Positions 32,126 to 40,056 of a stretch of DNA of 64,000 nucleotides are shown piece after piece. The position numbers and the translations under genes were made by a program. The notes beneath the pieces are model-generated. The model saw only the letters and a program-made list of their open reading frames with translations, was not told the DNA's origin and made no database searches. The first letter of the stretch is position 1; every line of letters starts with the position of its first letter. The stretch is taken from assembly GCF_029017505.1 (NCBI RefSeq), contig NZ_JAQGEI010000031.1, positions 1 to 64,000 on the forward strand. The letters run 5' to 3'. The stretch comes from Sedimenticola hydrogenitrophicus. Its GTDB lineage: Bacteria > Pseudomonadota > Gammaproteobacteria > Chromatiales > Chromatiaceae.

Positions 32126-33199
32126 CTAGGCGATCAGCGCCACGCTCTTCACCTGGGCATAGAGCCGACACCCCTCGTGCAGGCCGATGCCCATGGCCGA
32201 GCGCCGGGTGATGCGCGACAGCAGGGTCTGGCCATCTTCCAGTTCCAGGCGCACCAGCAGTTGACTGGGACTGATCTCCCGGGTATCCACCACCCGGGCC
32301 GGCAGGATATTGATGATGCTGGTATCGGAATGGGCCTTCAGCGACAGGCTGACATCACGCGCCTGTATCTCCACCCGTGCGCGCTTGCCCACCGCCAGCT
32401 CCTGCCGGGGCACGGCGACGCGGCCGCCGAGCATGCCGATCCAGGTGAGGTGGTAGGTCGGATCATGGGCCGATATGCTCCCCTCCAGGATGGAGGTGGC
32501 GTCGGCGTAGCGCGCCAGCGAGAGATCCAGGCGCGTCATCATGCTGGAGGCCTCGCCGTAGGCCACCACCTTGCCCTGGTCCAGCAGCACCACCTGGTCG
32601 GCCAGCCGGGCGACCTCCCGGGGGTCGTGGGAGACATAGAGCGACGGGATGCCGAACTCGTCATGCAGCGACTCCAGGTAGGGCAGGATGGCCTGCCTGG
32701 CGGCATGATCCAGGGCCGAGAGCGGTTCGTCCATCAGCAGCAGCCGGGGCGAGGTGAGCAGCGCCCGGGCGATCGCCACCCGCTGACGCTCGCCGCCGGA
32801 CAGCCGGTGGGTGGCCCGTTGCAGCAGCGGCCCGACCCCCAGCAGCTCCACCGCGCTGTCGAAGGCGATCTTGCGCTCCGCGGCCGGGATCTGGCGCCAG
32901 CCGTACTCCAGGTTGCGGCGCACCGAGAGGTGCGGGAACAGACTCGCCTCCTGGAACACGTAGCCCAGGGGGCGCCGGTGGGTCGGCACGAAGTGGCCGT
33001 TGTCCTGCCACAGTTCACCATTGACGCAAACGCGGCCATGATCCGTCCGCAACAGTCCGGCGATGGCCCGCAGCACGCTGGTCTTGCCCGAGCCGGAGTG
33101 GCCGAACAGGGCGGTGACGCCGCTGGCCGGGGTGTTGAACACCACCTCCAGGCTGAAATCGCCCAGCGTGTGGGCCAGCGAGACCTCGATATCATTCAT
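32126..33199 (-). CDS. modC: Molybdate ABC transporter ATP-binding protein ModC
   Basis: 357 residues from ATG 33199 (MNDIEVSLAHTLGDFSLEV). Walker A is GHSGSGKTS, signature LSGGERQRVAIARALL and Walker B LLMDEPLSALD. A C-terminal TOBE/Mop domain (about 290-350, SLKAHSDTSIINILPARVV) binds molybdate. An in-frame longer start would read through an inserted repeat fragment and is rejected. Molybdenum supply fits the neighbouring nitrogen-fixation regulators. No modA lies beside it. Confidence 0.92.
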   Translation of the reverse strand: MNDIEVSLAHTLGDFSLEVVFNTPASGVTALFGHSGSGKTSVLRAIAGLLRTDHGRVCVNGELWQDNGHFVPTHRRPLGYVFQEASLFPHLSVRRNLEYGWRQIPAAERKIAFDSAVELLGVGPLLQRATHRLSGGERQRVAIARALLTSPRLLLMDEPLSALDHAARQAILPYLESLHDEFGIPSLYVSHDPREVARLADQVVLLDQGKVVAYGEASSMMTRLDLSLARYADATSILEGSISAHDPTYHLTWIGMLGGRVAVPRQELAVGKRARVEIQARDVSLSLKAHSDTSIINILPARVVDTREISPSQLLVRLELEDGQTLLSRITRRSAMGIGLHEGCRLYAQVKSVALIA

Positions 33200-33205
33200 G
33201 GGATA

Positions 33206-33258
33206 CAAGCCATCGTGTGAGGTTGGCAAGGCAGGCCAATCAACCCGTGAGTAGCTAG
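33206..33258. mobile_element. 53-bp fragment of the 17-kb MITE family between modB and modC
   Basis: On the minus strand it matches the left end of the 17182-17440 element: CTACTCACGGG, then TTGATTGGCCTGCCTTG, then CCTCACACGATGGCTT. It is bracketed by CATGGGATA at 33197-33205 and 33259-33267, a 9-bp direct repeat that looks like a target duplication. Only one terminus of the element is present. It separates modB from modC by 72 bp in what was probably a tight operon. Confidence 0.8.
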
Positions 33259-33271
33259 CATGGGATATCAC

Positions 33272-33946
33272 TCATGCGCGGTCCCGGCGCAGCCGCCGCT
33301 CGGTCAGATACATGGTGTAGACCACCAGAAAGGAGAACAGCAGCATACCGCCGGAGAGCCAGTGTGCCTGGGTCCACTCCAGCGACTCCACGTGATCGTA
33401 GATGGCCACCGAGATCACCCGGGTCTGGCCGGGGATGTTGCCGCCGATCATCAGGATGACGCCGAACTCCCCCACGGTATGGGCAAAGCCGAGTACCGCG
33501 CCGGTGAGAAAACCGGGCCGGGCCAGGGGCAGGGCGACCGTGAAGAAGCGCCGCAGCGGCGAGGCGCGCAGGGTGGCGGCGACCTCGATGGGGCGCTCCC
33601 CCATCGCCTCGAAGGCGTTGCGGATCGGCTGTACCACGAAGGGCAGGGAGTAGATCACCGAGCCGACCACCAGACCGGCGAAGGTGAAGGGCAGGGTGCC
33701 GATACCCAGCGCCAGGGTGAGTTCGCCGATCGGGCCGTCCGGTCCCAGCATCAGCAGCAGGTAGAAGCCCAGCACGGTCGGTGGCAGCACCAGCGGCAGG
33801 GCCACCAGGGTGCCGATCAACTCCGTCCACCAAGCCCGCGAGTTGGCCAGCCACCAGGCCAGGGGGGTGCCCAGCAGCAGCAGTACCAGGGTGGTGGTGG
33901 TCGCCAGCTTCAGGGTCAGCCAGACGGTCAGCCAGTCAACGGCCAT
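33272..33946 (-). CDS. modB: Molybdate ABC transporter permease ModB
   Basis: 224 residues with five membrane helices and the permease EAA-type loop [41 protein letters not shown]. The [16 protein letters not shown] stretch is characteristic of ModB. It is followed by modC after the small inserted repeat and preceded 34 bp away by rnfH, so it may belong to the same NifA-controlled transcript. Confidence 0.92.
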   Translation of the reverse strand: MAVDWLTVWLTLKLATTTTLVLLLLGTPLAWWLANSRAWWTELIGTLVALPLVLPPTVLGFYLLLMLGPDGPIGELTLALGIGTLPFTFAGLVVGSVIYSLPFVVQPIRNAFEAMGERPIEVAATLRASPLRRFFTVALPLARPGFLTGAVLGFAHTVGEFGVILMIGGNIPGQTRVISVAIYDHVESLEWTQAHWLSGGMLLFSFLVVYTMYLTERRLRRDRA

Positions 33947-33980
33947 TCAATATCTCCGCGGTGGCGCGCCGGGGCGCGGG

Positions 33981-34241
33981 TCAGGTATCACGCCGTTCCA
34001 CCAGTTCCGGGTCGGCGGTGATGGCGCGGTAGATCTCGATGCGCGCGCCCTCCTCGGCCGGGGCGTCCAGTTTCATCACCTTGCCGAAGATGCCCACTTT
34101 CTGCTTCTCCAGATCGATCTCCGGGAACTGTCGGAGCAGGCCGGAGTGCTCGATGGCCTGGCGCAGGGTGCTGCCGTCCGGCACCTCCAGTTTGAGCCAC
34201 ACCTGCTTGAATCTGTCCGCATAGGCGACGCCTACGTTCAT
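33981..34241 (-). CDS. rnfH: RnfH-family protein
   Basis: 86 residues of the RnfH/UPF0125 ubiquitin-like family: VAYADRFKQVWLKLEVPDGSTLRQAIEHSGLL and KVGIFGKVMKLDAPAEEGARIEIYR. It is often the last gene of nif-linked rnf operons, with an accessory role in Rnf function. AGGAGGTA precedes the ATG. It is separated from rnfE by a small inverted-repeat element, and its first 25 bp are duplicated on the far side of that element. Confidence 0.9.
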   Translation of the reverse strand: MNVGVAYADRFKQVWLKLEVPDGSTLRQAIEHSGLLRQFPEIDLEKQKVGIFGKVMKLDAPAEEGARIEIYRAITADPELVERRDT

Positions 34242-34329
34242 GGTCGAATACCTCCTGGTACAGCGTAAATTTGGGTATACAGTCGTACACTTCGATCGAT
34301 GCGGTTGCTCACTGCATCCTGCGTCCCTT

Positions 34330-34491
34330 GTAGCCTGGATGAAGCCCGCCCCACGAAAGCCCGAATAACACGGATCCCCGCGCGGGCGGAATCCGGGGCC
34401 TTAGGGCATCTGCTTTAATCCCCCCGGATTGCGCCGCTTCGGGTGCTCGCGCTAATGCCTGTTTCGGTAGTGGCGGCTTCATCCAGGCTAC
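34330..34491. mobile_element. 162-bp inverted-repeat element between rnfE and rnfH
   Basis: The ends GTAGCCTGGATGAAG (34330-34344) and CTTCATCCAGGCTAC (34477-34491) are perfect 15-bp inverted repeats. The interior has CCGGGG/CCCCGG-type complementary blocks. Elements with these ends (TAGCCTGGATGAAG type) are widespread non-coding repeats in proteobacteria. It contains no gene and interrupts the rnf operon. Confidence 0.88.
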
Positions 34492-34497
34492 GGGGCT

Positions 34498-34522
34498 GCA
34501 TAGGCGACGCCTACGTTCATGG
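34498..34522 (-). repeat. 25-bp duplicate of the rnfH start region
   Basis: Identical to 34219-34243, the first codons of rnfH. The duplicate keeps its own AGGAGGTAACAGGCC ribosome site and ATG and encodes MNVGVAYAAP before a TAG. A ten-residue peptide would thus be translated just after rnfE. It marks the original junction of rnfE and rnfH before the 162-bp element arrived. Confidence 0.85.
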
Positions 34523-34533
34523 CCTGTTACCTC

Positions 34534-35229
34534 CTACCGGGCCGCTTCGCCGGCCGGCGTATCGATGGCTTCCAGCGCGCGCCGGCGCCGCGCCGCCACC
34601 GCCCGGTCGATCAGCCGCTTGCCCGCCAGCAGGCAACCGAGCACGATAAAACCGCCGGGAGGCAGGATGATCAGCAGAAAACCCTTGTAATCGGGGATCA
34701 GCACCAGCTCCAGGAACCGCGCCCAGGAACCGAGCAGCAGCGCGGCATTGGCAAACAGGGTGCCGCTGCCCAGCAGCTCGCGGCTGGCACCCAGGATCAC
34801 CAGCGCCAGTGTAAAGCCGAGCCCCATCATCAGCCCGTCCAGCAGGGCCGGCAGCGCGTGGTTGCGCGAGGCGAAGGACTCGGCACGCCCGAGGATGGCG
34901 CAGTTGGTGACAATCAGCGGAATGAACAGCCCCAGGACCTTGTGCAGGTCATGCAGCCAGGCGTTCAGGAACATGTCCGTCAGGGTGACCAGCACGGCGA
35001 TGATGAGCACGAACACCGGGATGCGCACCTGCGGGGTGATGAGGTTGCGCAACAGCGAGATCAGCAGCCCGGAGGCGATCATCACCGCGGTCGAGGCGAG
35101 CCCCATGCCCAGTCCGTTACTGGCGGTGCCGGTGACGGCTAGCAGCGGGCAGAGTGCCAGGGTCTGGGCGAACACGATGTTGTTGTCCCAGATGCCGTCT
35201 TTGATGATACGCCGGTAGTCGCTACTCAT
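34534..35229 (-). CDS. rnfE: Rnf complex subunit RnfE
   Basis: 231 residues, six membrane helices, NqrD/RnfE family: FAQTLALCPLLAVTGTASNGLGMGLAST and LGLFIPLIVTNCAILGRAESFAS. The two Cys in these half-channel repeats are conserved ligands of the membrane iron centre shared with RnfA. It overlaps rnfG by 8 bp. Confidence 0.95.
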   Translation of the reverse strand: MSSDYRRIIKDGIWDNNIVFAQTLALCPLLAVTGTASNGLGMGLASTAVMIASGLLISLLRNLITPQVRIPVFVLIIAVLVTLTDMFLNAWLHDLHKVLGLFIPLIVTNCAILGRAESFASRNHALPALLDGLMMGLGFTLALVILGASRELLGSGTLFANAALLLGSWARFLELVLIPDYKGFLLIILPPGGFIVLGCLLAGKRLIDRAVAARRRRALEAIDTPAGEAAR

Positions 35230-35872
35230 GGGTCGCTCCTTCCACCCGGACCACAGGCAGGCCCTTGCTCAGGGGCGGGTCCAGTAGCCGGGTCTTTTGC
35301 TGCCGATAGAAAACCAGTCCATTCTCGATCGCCTTCACCACGGCACGCGGGGTGATGGTGGCGCCGCTGAAGGCGTCGAAGCGGCCGCCGTCCTTCTTCA
35401 CCTTCCACTGCTCCGGTGGCGGATCGCCAAGGGAGAGCCCGTTGAAATCGAGTATCCAGTCGCTCTTCGCCACCTCGATGCCGTCTCCCAGGCCGGGGGT
35501 CTCGGCATGGGTGAGCACGCGCACGCCGAGGATCTTTCCGGTCGCGTCCAGCCCCAGGATCAGGCGGATCTCGCCGGCGTAGCCTTGGCTGCTGATCGGG
35601 TAGGCCAGGGCACTCACTTGCCCATCGCGGGTGCCCCGATAGATGGTGACGGGCGTTCCGTCCGGTCCGGGCAGTTGCAGCGGGTCGGCCAGCAGGTCGT
35701 TGCTGTAGTGACTTTCCGGCACCACCTGGCGCAACGAGACCAACAGGTCCTCGCGCTGCCGCTCCTGGATGGCGTCGCGGGTGACCAGGTTGCCGGCCAC
35801 CAGCAGCACCGTGGCCAGGGTCGAGAAGCCGCCCAGCAGCAGGGCCGGATAGAGGATGCGTTTACCGGCCAT
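35222..35872 (-). CDS. rnfG: Rnf complex FMN-binding subunit RnfG
   Basis: 216 residues from ATG 35872, with one N-terminal membrane anchor (about 5-25). The covalent FMN site is SGATITPRAVV (about 172-182), where the first Thr carries flavin by phosphoester linkage. The start overlaps the rnfD stop by one base. Part of the membrane ferredoxin-NAD oxidoreductase, which in diazotrophs supplies low-potential electrons to nitrogenase. Confidence 0.94.
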   Translation of the reverse strand: MAGKRILYPALLLGGFSTLATVLLVAGNLVTRDAIQERQREDLLVSLRQVVPESHYSNDLLADPLQLPGPDGTPVTIYRGTRDGQVSALAYPISSQGYAGEIRLILGLDATGKILGVRVLTHAETPGLGDGIEVAKSDWILDFNGLSLGDPPPEQWKVKKDGGRFDAFSGATITPRAVVKAIENGLVFYRQQKTRLLDPPLSKGLPVVRVEGATHE

Positions 35873-36966
35873 CAGGCATTGCCTCCCTTCTCCGCCTGCT
35901 CCGTATAGCTCAACGGCTCGCCCTTGCGGTCGCGGCCGTAGATGCGCGGTTTCAGGTAGTGATCGATCAGCGGGGTGCAGGCGTTCATCAGCATCACCGC
36001 GAAGGCGACGCCTTCGGGATAGCCGGCCCAGGTGCGGATGACATACACCAGCAGGCCGCAACCGGCGCCGAACAGCAGCTGGCCACGCAGCGACACCGGG
36101 GAGGTCACCAGGTCGGTGGCGATGAAAAACGCACCCAGGATGGCGGCGCCCGACATCAGGTGGGTCAGGGGGCCGACATAGTGATCGGGATCGAGCAGGT
36201 GGAACAGGCTCGCCAGCAGCGCCAGGGTGCCCAGCATGGCCAGCGGGATATGCCAGGTGATGATGCGTTTATAGAGCAGGAACAGGCCGCCGAACAGGAT
36301 CAGCAGGGCGGAGGTTTCGCCCAGGCTGCCGGCGGCCTCGCCGCCGATCAGTTGCCACAGGCTGGCAGTACCCGCGGCGGCCTGATCCAGGCTTACCCCG
36401 CGGCCCAGTTCTGTCTTGAAGTGGCCCAGGGTGGTGGCGCTGCTGACGGCATCGATCCCGACCGGGTTGCCGAAGGTGATGGCCAGGCTCTCCACCAGCC
36501 CCGGCGCCTGGGCCGAGAACAGCGGCGCGGGGGCGGTGAACAGGGTCATCTCCAGGGGGAAGGAGATGAGCAGCGCCACCCGCGCCACCATCGCCGGGTT
36601 GAACAGGTTCTGCCCGATCCCGCCGAACATCTGCTTGCCGATGACGATCGCCAGCAGCGACCCCACCACGCCGATCCACCAGGGTGCCCAGGGCGGCAGG
36701 GTCAGCGCCAGCAGCCAGCCGGTGAGCAGGGCGGAGCCGTCCAGCAGGAAGGGCCGCGGCGGCTTGCCGGCGAGGCGCAGCGACAGCGCCTCGGCCAGCA
36801 CGGCGGCGAGCAGGGTGCTGGCGAACAGGAACATCGCTGGCCAGCCGAACTGGTAGAAACCGAACAGGGTGGCGGGCAGCAGCGCCAGCATCACCAGCCC
36901 CATGGTGCGGCCGATGCTGGTCCGGGCATGGGTATAGGGGGCGGAGCGGGGGGACTTCAGGGTCAT
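35872..36966 (-). CDS. rnfD: Rnf complex membrane subunit RnfD
   Basis: 364 residues with nine or so helices, NqrB/RnfD family. The covalent FMN site is DAVSSATTLGHFK (about 173-185), and GQNLFNPAMVARVALLISFP is conserved. The start overlaps the rnfC stop (ATGA). Forms the membrane electron path and coupling site with RnfA and RnfE. Confidence 0.95.
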   Translation of the reverse strand: MTLKSPRSAPYTHARTSIGRTMGLVMLALLPATLFGFYQFGWPAMFLFASTLLAAVLAEALSLRLAGKPPRPFLLDGSALLTGWLLALTLPPWAPWWIGVVGSLLAIVIGKQMFGGIGQNLFNPAMVARVALLISFPLEMTLFTAPAPLFSAQAPGLVESLAITFGNPVGIDAVSSATTLGHFKTELGRGVSLDQAAAGTASLWQLIGGEAAGSLGETSALLILFGGLFLLYKRIITWHIPLAMLGTLALLASLFHLLDPDHYVGPLTHLMSGAAILGAFFIATDLVTSPVSLRGQLLFGAGCGLLVYVIRTWAGYPEGVAFAVMLMNACTPLIDHYLKPRIYGRDRKGEPLSYTEQAEKGGNA

Positions 36967-38495
36967 GGGTTTGCCTCGGCCTGGGCATTTTCAGCTGGTG
37001 TGGTTTCAGCCGGCGCGGCCTCGGTCGGCGATGCTTTCTTGGCTTCCTGCTCTTGCTTGCGTTTCAGCATGGCCGCCCGCTTGGCCTGCTTGGCCGCCTC
37101 CATGCGGGCGCTGCGCGCCTCCGCCAGGCGCTTGGTCTCGCCCTGCTTGTGCTGGGCGCGCTGGCGCGCGGCCAGCTCGCCCTTGGCGTAGTTGAAACAG
37201 TGCACCAGCGGGATATGGGAGGGGCAGACATAGGCGCAGGAGCCGCAGGCGATGCAGTCGAGCAGGCCCAGTCTCACCGAACTGTCCAGGCTGCCGGCGC
37301 GAATGTGGGCCGCCATCTCCAGCGGTACCAGGCCGCACGGGCAGGCCTGGACACAACTGGCGCAGCGGATGCAGGGCATCTCCCGGCCCCCCTGGACCTC
37401 CTCGTTGGTCAGCGCCAGCAGGCCGTTGCTGCCCTTGACCACCGGCACCCGGGTGCCGGGCAGCGGTTGTCCCATCATCGGGCCGCCGCTGATCAAGCGG
37501 CTCGGCTCGCGGGTGAAACCGCCGCAGTAGTCGATCAGGTGTGACAGCGGGGTGCCCAGCGGCACCCGCAGGTTGCGCGGGGTGCGGATCGCCCCCCCGG
37601 ACACCGTCATCACCCGGGAGATCAGCGGGCGGCCATGGCGCAACGCCTCATATACCGCCAGCGCGGTGGCCACGTTATGCACCACGATACCGAGCTCGGC
37701 GGTGAGTCCCCGGGCCGGGGTCTCACGGCCGGTGAGGGTCTGCACCAGGTGTTTCTCGGAACCCATCGGGTAGCGGGTGGGCAGGCCGACCACCGTGACG
37801 GCGGGGTAATCCCGGGCGGCGGCGCGCATCGCCTGCTGGGCGGCCGGCTTGTTGTCCTCGATGGCGAACAGCACCCGTTCCACGCCGAGGCCGCGGGCCA
37901 TCAGCCGCACGCCGTCGAGCACCTGCCCGGGCTGCTCGCGCATCAGCCGGTCATCACAGGTGAGATAGGGTTCGCACTCGGCACCGTTGATCACCAGGGT
38001 GTGCAGGCGGTAGCGCTGGCGCAGGTTGAGTTTGACCGCGGAGGGGAAGGTGGCCCCGCCCATGCCGACGATGCCGGCCTCGGCGACCCGCCGGGCGATC
38101 TCCTCCGGTGCCAGGCTGAAGGGTTCGGCGACCGGATCGAGGCTGTCGATCCACTCCTCCCGGCCATCGGGTTTGAGGGTGATGGTGCGCACCGACAACC
38201 CGGAGACGTGGTGCGCCGGATAACCGCCGATGCCCATGATGCGTCCCGAGGTGGGTGCATGCACCGGGGCGGAGATGGCGCCCTGGCTGCGGGCCAGCAA
38301 CGCCCCTTTTTTGACCATTTCGCCACGCCTGACCAGCGGCTCGGCCGGCGCGCCGATATGCTGCTGCAGCGGGATATGCAGCAGCGGCGGCATGGGCAGC
38401 GGCTCGATCGCCTGCTCGGCGCTCAGCCGCTTGCGGTCCTCGGGGTGAACGCCGCCACGAATACTGAACAGCTTGAACTTCTTCGCTTTATCCAT
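36963..38495 (-). CDS. rnfC: Rnf complex NADH/FMN/Fe-S subunit RnfC
   Basis: 510 residues from ATG 38495. The NADH/FMN domain contains AEAGIVGMGGATFPSAVKL and NGAECEPYLTCDD. Two 4Fe-4S clusters lie at about 369-380 and 408-418 (CIRCASCVQACPCGLVP and CIACGSCAYVCPSHIP). A long Lys/Ala/Glu-rich C-terminal tail (about 435-510) is typical of proteobacterial RnfC. It begins one base after the rnfB stop codon. Confidence 0.95.
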   Translation of the reverse strand: MDKAKKFKLFSIRGGVHPEDRKRLSAEQAIEPLPMPPLLHIPLQQHIGAPAEPLVRRGEMVKKGALLARSQGAISAPVHAPTSGRIMGIGGYPAHHVSGLSVRTITLKPDGREEWIDSLDPVAEPFSLAPEEIARRVAEAGIVGMGGATFPSAVKLNLRQRYRLHTLVINGAECEPYLTCDDRLMREQPGQVLDGVRLMARGLGVERVLFAIEDNKPAAQQAMRAAARDYPAVTVVGLPTRYPMGSEKHLVQTLTGRETPARGLTAELGIVVHNVATALAVYEALRHGRPLISRVMTVSGGAIRTPRNLRVPLGTPLSHLIDYCGGFTREPSRLISGGPMMGQPLPGTRVPVVKGSNGLLALTNEEVQGGREMPCIRCASCVQACPCGLVPLEMAAHIRAGSLDSSVRLGLLDCIACGSCAYVCPSHIPLVHCFNYAKGELAARQRAQHKQGETKRLAEARSARMEAAKQAKRAAMLKRKQEQEAKKASPTEAAPAETTPAENAQAEANP

Positions 38496-38496
38496 A

Positions 38497-39027
38497 TCAG
38501 GCCGCCCGGGCCGGTTCCGGCCAGTACCAGGTCTGCAGGGTCGCCTCGATCGGGCGCATCTCGATGCACTCGGTGGGGCACACCTCGTAACACTTTTCGC
38601 AGCCGGTACAGGCGTCGATGAAGACCGCGTGGATCTGTTTCGGCCCGCCCAGGATGGCATCGGTCGGGCAGCGCTTGAGGCACTTGGTGCAGCCGACACA
38701 GAGGTTCTCATGGACAAAGGCGACCCGGGGCTCCTGCTCCACCACATCGGAGAGATCGACGCTGACCCCCAGCTTCTCGGCCAGCTGCTCCACCAGGGCC
38801 TTGCCGCCCGGCGGGCAGAGGGTGACCGGCGCCTCGCCGTTGGCGATGGCGGCGGCCGCCGGCGCGCAGCCCAGGTAGCCGCACTGGCCGCACTGCGAGC
38901 CGGGCAGCAGTCCTTCGATCTCGGCCTGCAGTGGATTGCCCTCCACCGCCAGGTAGGTGGCGGCCACGCCCAGTATGGCCCCCATGATGATGCCCATGGC
39001 CGTAATGATGAAAATGGCTGAAATCAT
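38497..39027 (-). CDS. rnfB: Rnf complex ferredoxin-like subunit RnfB
   Basis: 176 residues. An N-terminal membrane helix (1-25) is followed by the CGQCGYLGC...C cluster domain (about 46-71) and two 4Fe-4S ferredoxin motifs (CVGCTKCLKRCP and CTGCEKCYEVCP). It exchanges electrons with soluble ferredoxin or flavodoxin on the cytoplasmic face. Confidence 0.95.
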   Translation of the reverse strand: MISAIFIITAMGIIMGAILGVAATYLAVEGNPLQAEIEGLLPGSQCGQCGYLGCAPAAAAIANGEAPVTLCPPGGKALVEQLAEKLGVSVDLSDVVEQEPRVAFVHENLCVGCTKCLKRCPTDAILGGPKQIHAVFIDACTGCEKCYEVCPTECIEMRPIEATLQTWYWPEPARAA

Positions 39028-39039
39028 CCCGTTATCTCC

Positions 39040-39618
39040 CTAGGCCGTGGTCAGTCCGGCAAAGCCCATGAAGGCGAGCGACAGCAGCCCGGCCACCACG
39101 CAGGCGATGGGCGTGCCCCTGTAGGCGGCCGGTACATTGGCCAGCGCCAGCCGCTCGCGCAGCCCGGTGAACATCACCAGCACCAGGGTGAAGCCCAGGG
39201 CCGAGCCGAAACCGAACAGCAGGCTCTCCAGCAGGCTGTTCTCCTGCTGTGAATTGAGCAGCGCCACGCCGAGCACCGCACAGTTGGTGGTGATCAGCGG
39301 CAGGAAGATCCCCAGCACCTGGTAGAGTGCCGGCGAGGTCTTGCGGATCGCCAGTTCGGTGAACTGAACCACCACCGCGATCACCAGGATGAAGGTGAGG
39401 ATGCGCAGGAAACCGAGATCCAGCGGGGTGAGCACGAAATGCTCCAGCAGCCAGCCGGCGAAGGCGGCCAGGGTCAGTACGAAGGTGGTCGCCAGGCCCA
39501 TGCCCAGGGCGGAGTCGAGCTTGTTCGACACCCCCATCAGGGGGCAGAGCCCGAGAAACTTGACCAGCACCACATTGTTGACCAGGGCGCTGGAAAGGAT
39601 GATCAGAAAGTATTCCAT
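39040..39618 (-). CDS. rnfA: Rnf complex membrane subunit RnfA
   Basis: 192 residues from ATG 39618 ([17 protein letters not shown]), NqrE/RnfA family, six helices. Conserved Cys are in [14 protein letters not shown] and [13 protein letters not shown]. It is first gene of rnfABCDGEH. A sigma-54 promoter lies about 38-53 bp upstream of the start codon, and NifA-type sites lie 200-250 bp upstream of it, placing the operon under nitrogen-fixation control. Confidence 0.95.
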   Translation of the reverse strand: MEYFLIILSSALVNNVVLVKFLGLCPLMGVSNKLDSALGMGLATTFVLTLAAFAGWLLEHFVLTPLDLGFLRILTFILVIAVVVQFTELAIRKTSPALYQVLGIFLPLITTNCAVLGVALLNSQQENSLLESLLFGFGSALGFTLVLVMFTGLRERLALANVPAAYRGTPIACVVAGLLSLAFMGFAGLTTA

Positions 39619-39655
39619 CGACTGTACGGATTCGTTGATAAGACAAACGAGCCAT

Positions 39656-39671
39656 CGCAAGGAGTATGCCA
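39656..39671 (-). promoter_or_regulatory. Sigma-54 promoter of rnfABCDGEH
   Basis: On the minus strand TGGCATACTCCTTGCG fits TGGCAC-N5-TTGCA with exact GG-to-GC spacing. The predicted start is near 39645, about 27 nt before the rnfA ATG. Confidence 0.88.
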
Positions 39672-39818
39672 GTCGCCCGTGGGGTGCCCTTGGCGTGGCT
39701 CGACGCGGTGCGGTTTTGTTCGGTTATTGCACTGATTTGAATGGGTTATTCGGTCGGGCAGGGGGCCACCGGGCGGACGCCGGCGGGCTCGCGGCGGGAA
39801 AACTGCCGGGGCGCGACA

Positions 39819-39867
39819 TGTCGGGTTTGTTACAGACGCCACAGGTCTGTTTGTCGGGTTGTCGACA
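39819..39867. promoter_or_regulatory. Three NifA upstream activator sites (TGT-N10-ACA)
   Basis: TGTCGGGTTTGTTACA (39819-39834), TGTTACAGACGCCACA (39828-39843, overlapping the first) and TGTCGGGTTGTCGACA (39852-39867) all match the NifA consensus exactly. They lie between divergent sigma-54 promoters, about 175-220 bp from the rnfA start and 160-205 bp from the nifL start. Both operons could be served. Confidence 0.82.
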
Positions 39868-39887
39868 GGTGATCCCTTAACAGGAGG

Positions 39888-39963
39888 GTAGGGGCAGGCC
39901 CCTGTGCCTGCCCGGGTCGATGGCGCGGTGAACAGAAGGGCAACCACGGGGGGTTGCCCCTAC
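39888..39963. repeat. 76-bp hairpin-rich repeat element in the nif regulatory region
   Basis: The ends GTAGGGGCA (39888-39896) and TGCCCCTAC (39955-39963) are perfect inverted repeats. Inside are two hairpins, GGGCAGGC/GCCTGCCC and GGGCAACC/GGTTGCCC. The element is bracketed by 15-bp direct repeats differing at one base (39869-39883 and 39970-39984), which look like a target duplication. It separates the NifA sites from the nifL promoter. Confidence 0.82.
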
Positions 39964-39998
39964 GGGATTGTGACCCCTTAACAGACCTGCTCAATAGG

Positions 39999-40014
39999 TG
40001 GTATGCCTTTTGCT
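39999..40014 (+). promoter_or_regulatory. Sigma-54 promoter of nifLA
   Basis: TGGTATGCCTTTTGCT matches the sigma-54 consensus with GG and GC correctly spaced. The predicted start is near 40025, which rules out the ATG at 40027 as the nifL start and supports 40057. Confidence 0.8.
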
Positions 40015-40056
40015 ACAGCCCGGGTAATGAACTATCGGCATTTGGGAAGCACCGCC

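Noticed and set aside
31622-33220. 532-codon rightward open frame across the thioesterase and modC
   Set aside because: It spans two recognised genes in other frames and reads as low-complexity Gln/His/Gly sequence.
33200-33271. N-terminal extension of ModC (24 residues)
   Set aside because: These codons come from the inserted MITE fragment and its flanking repeat; ModC homology starts at the ATG at 33199.
35959-37191. 410-codon rightward open frame antisense to rnfD and rnfC
   Set aside because: Antisense shadow of well-supported Rnf genes.
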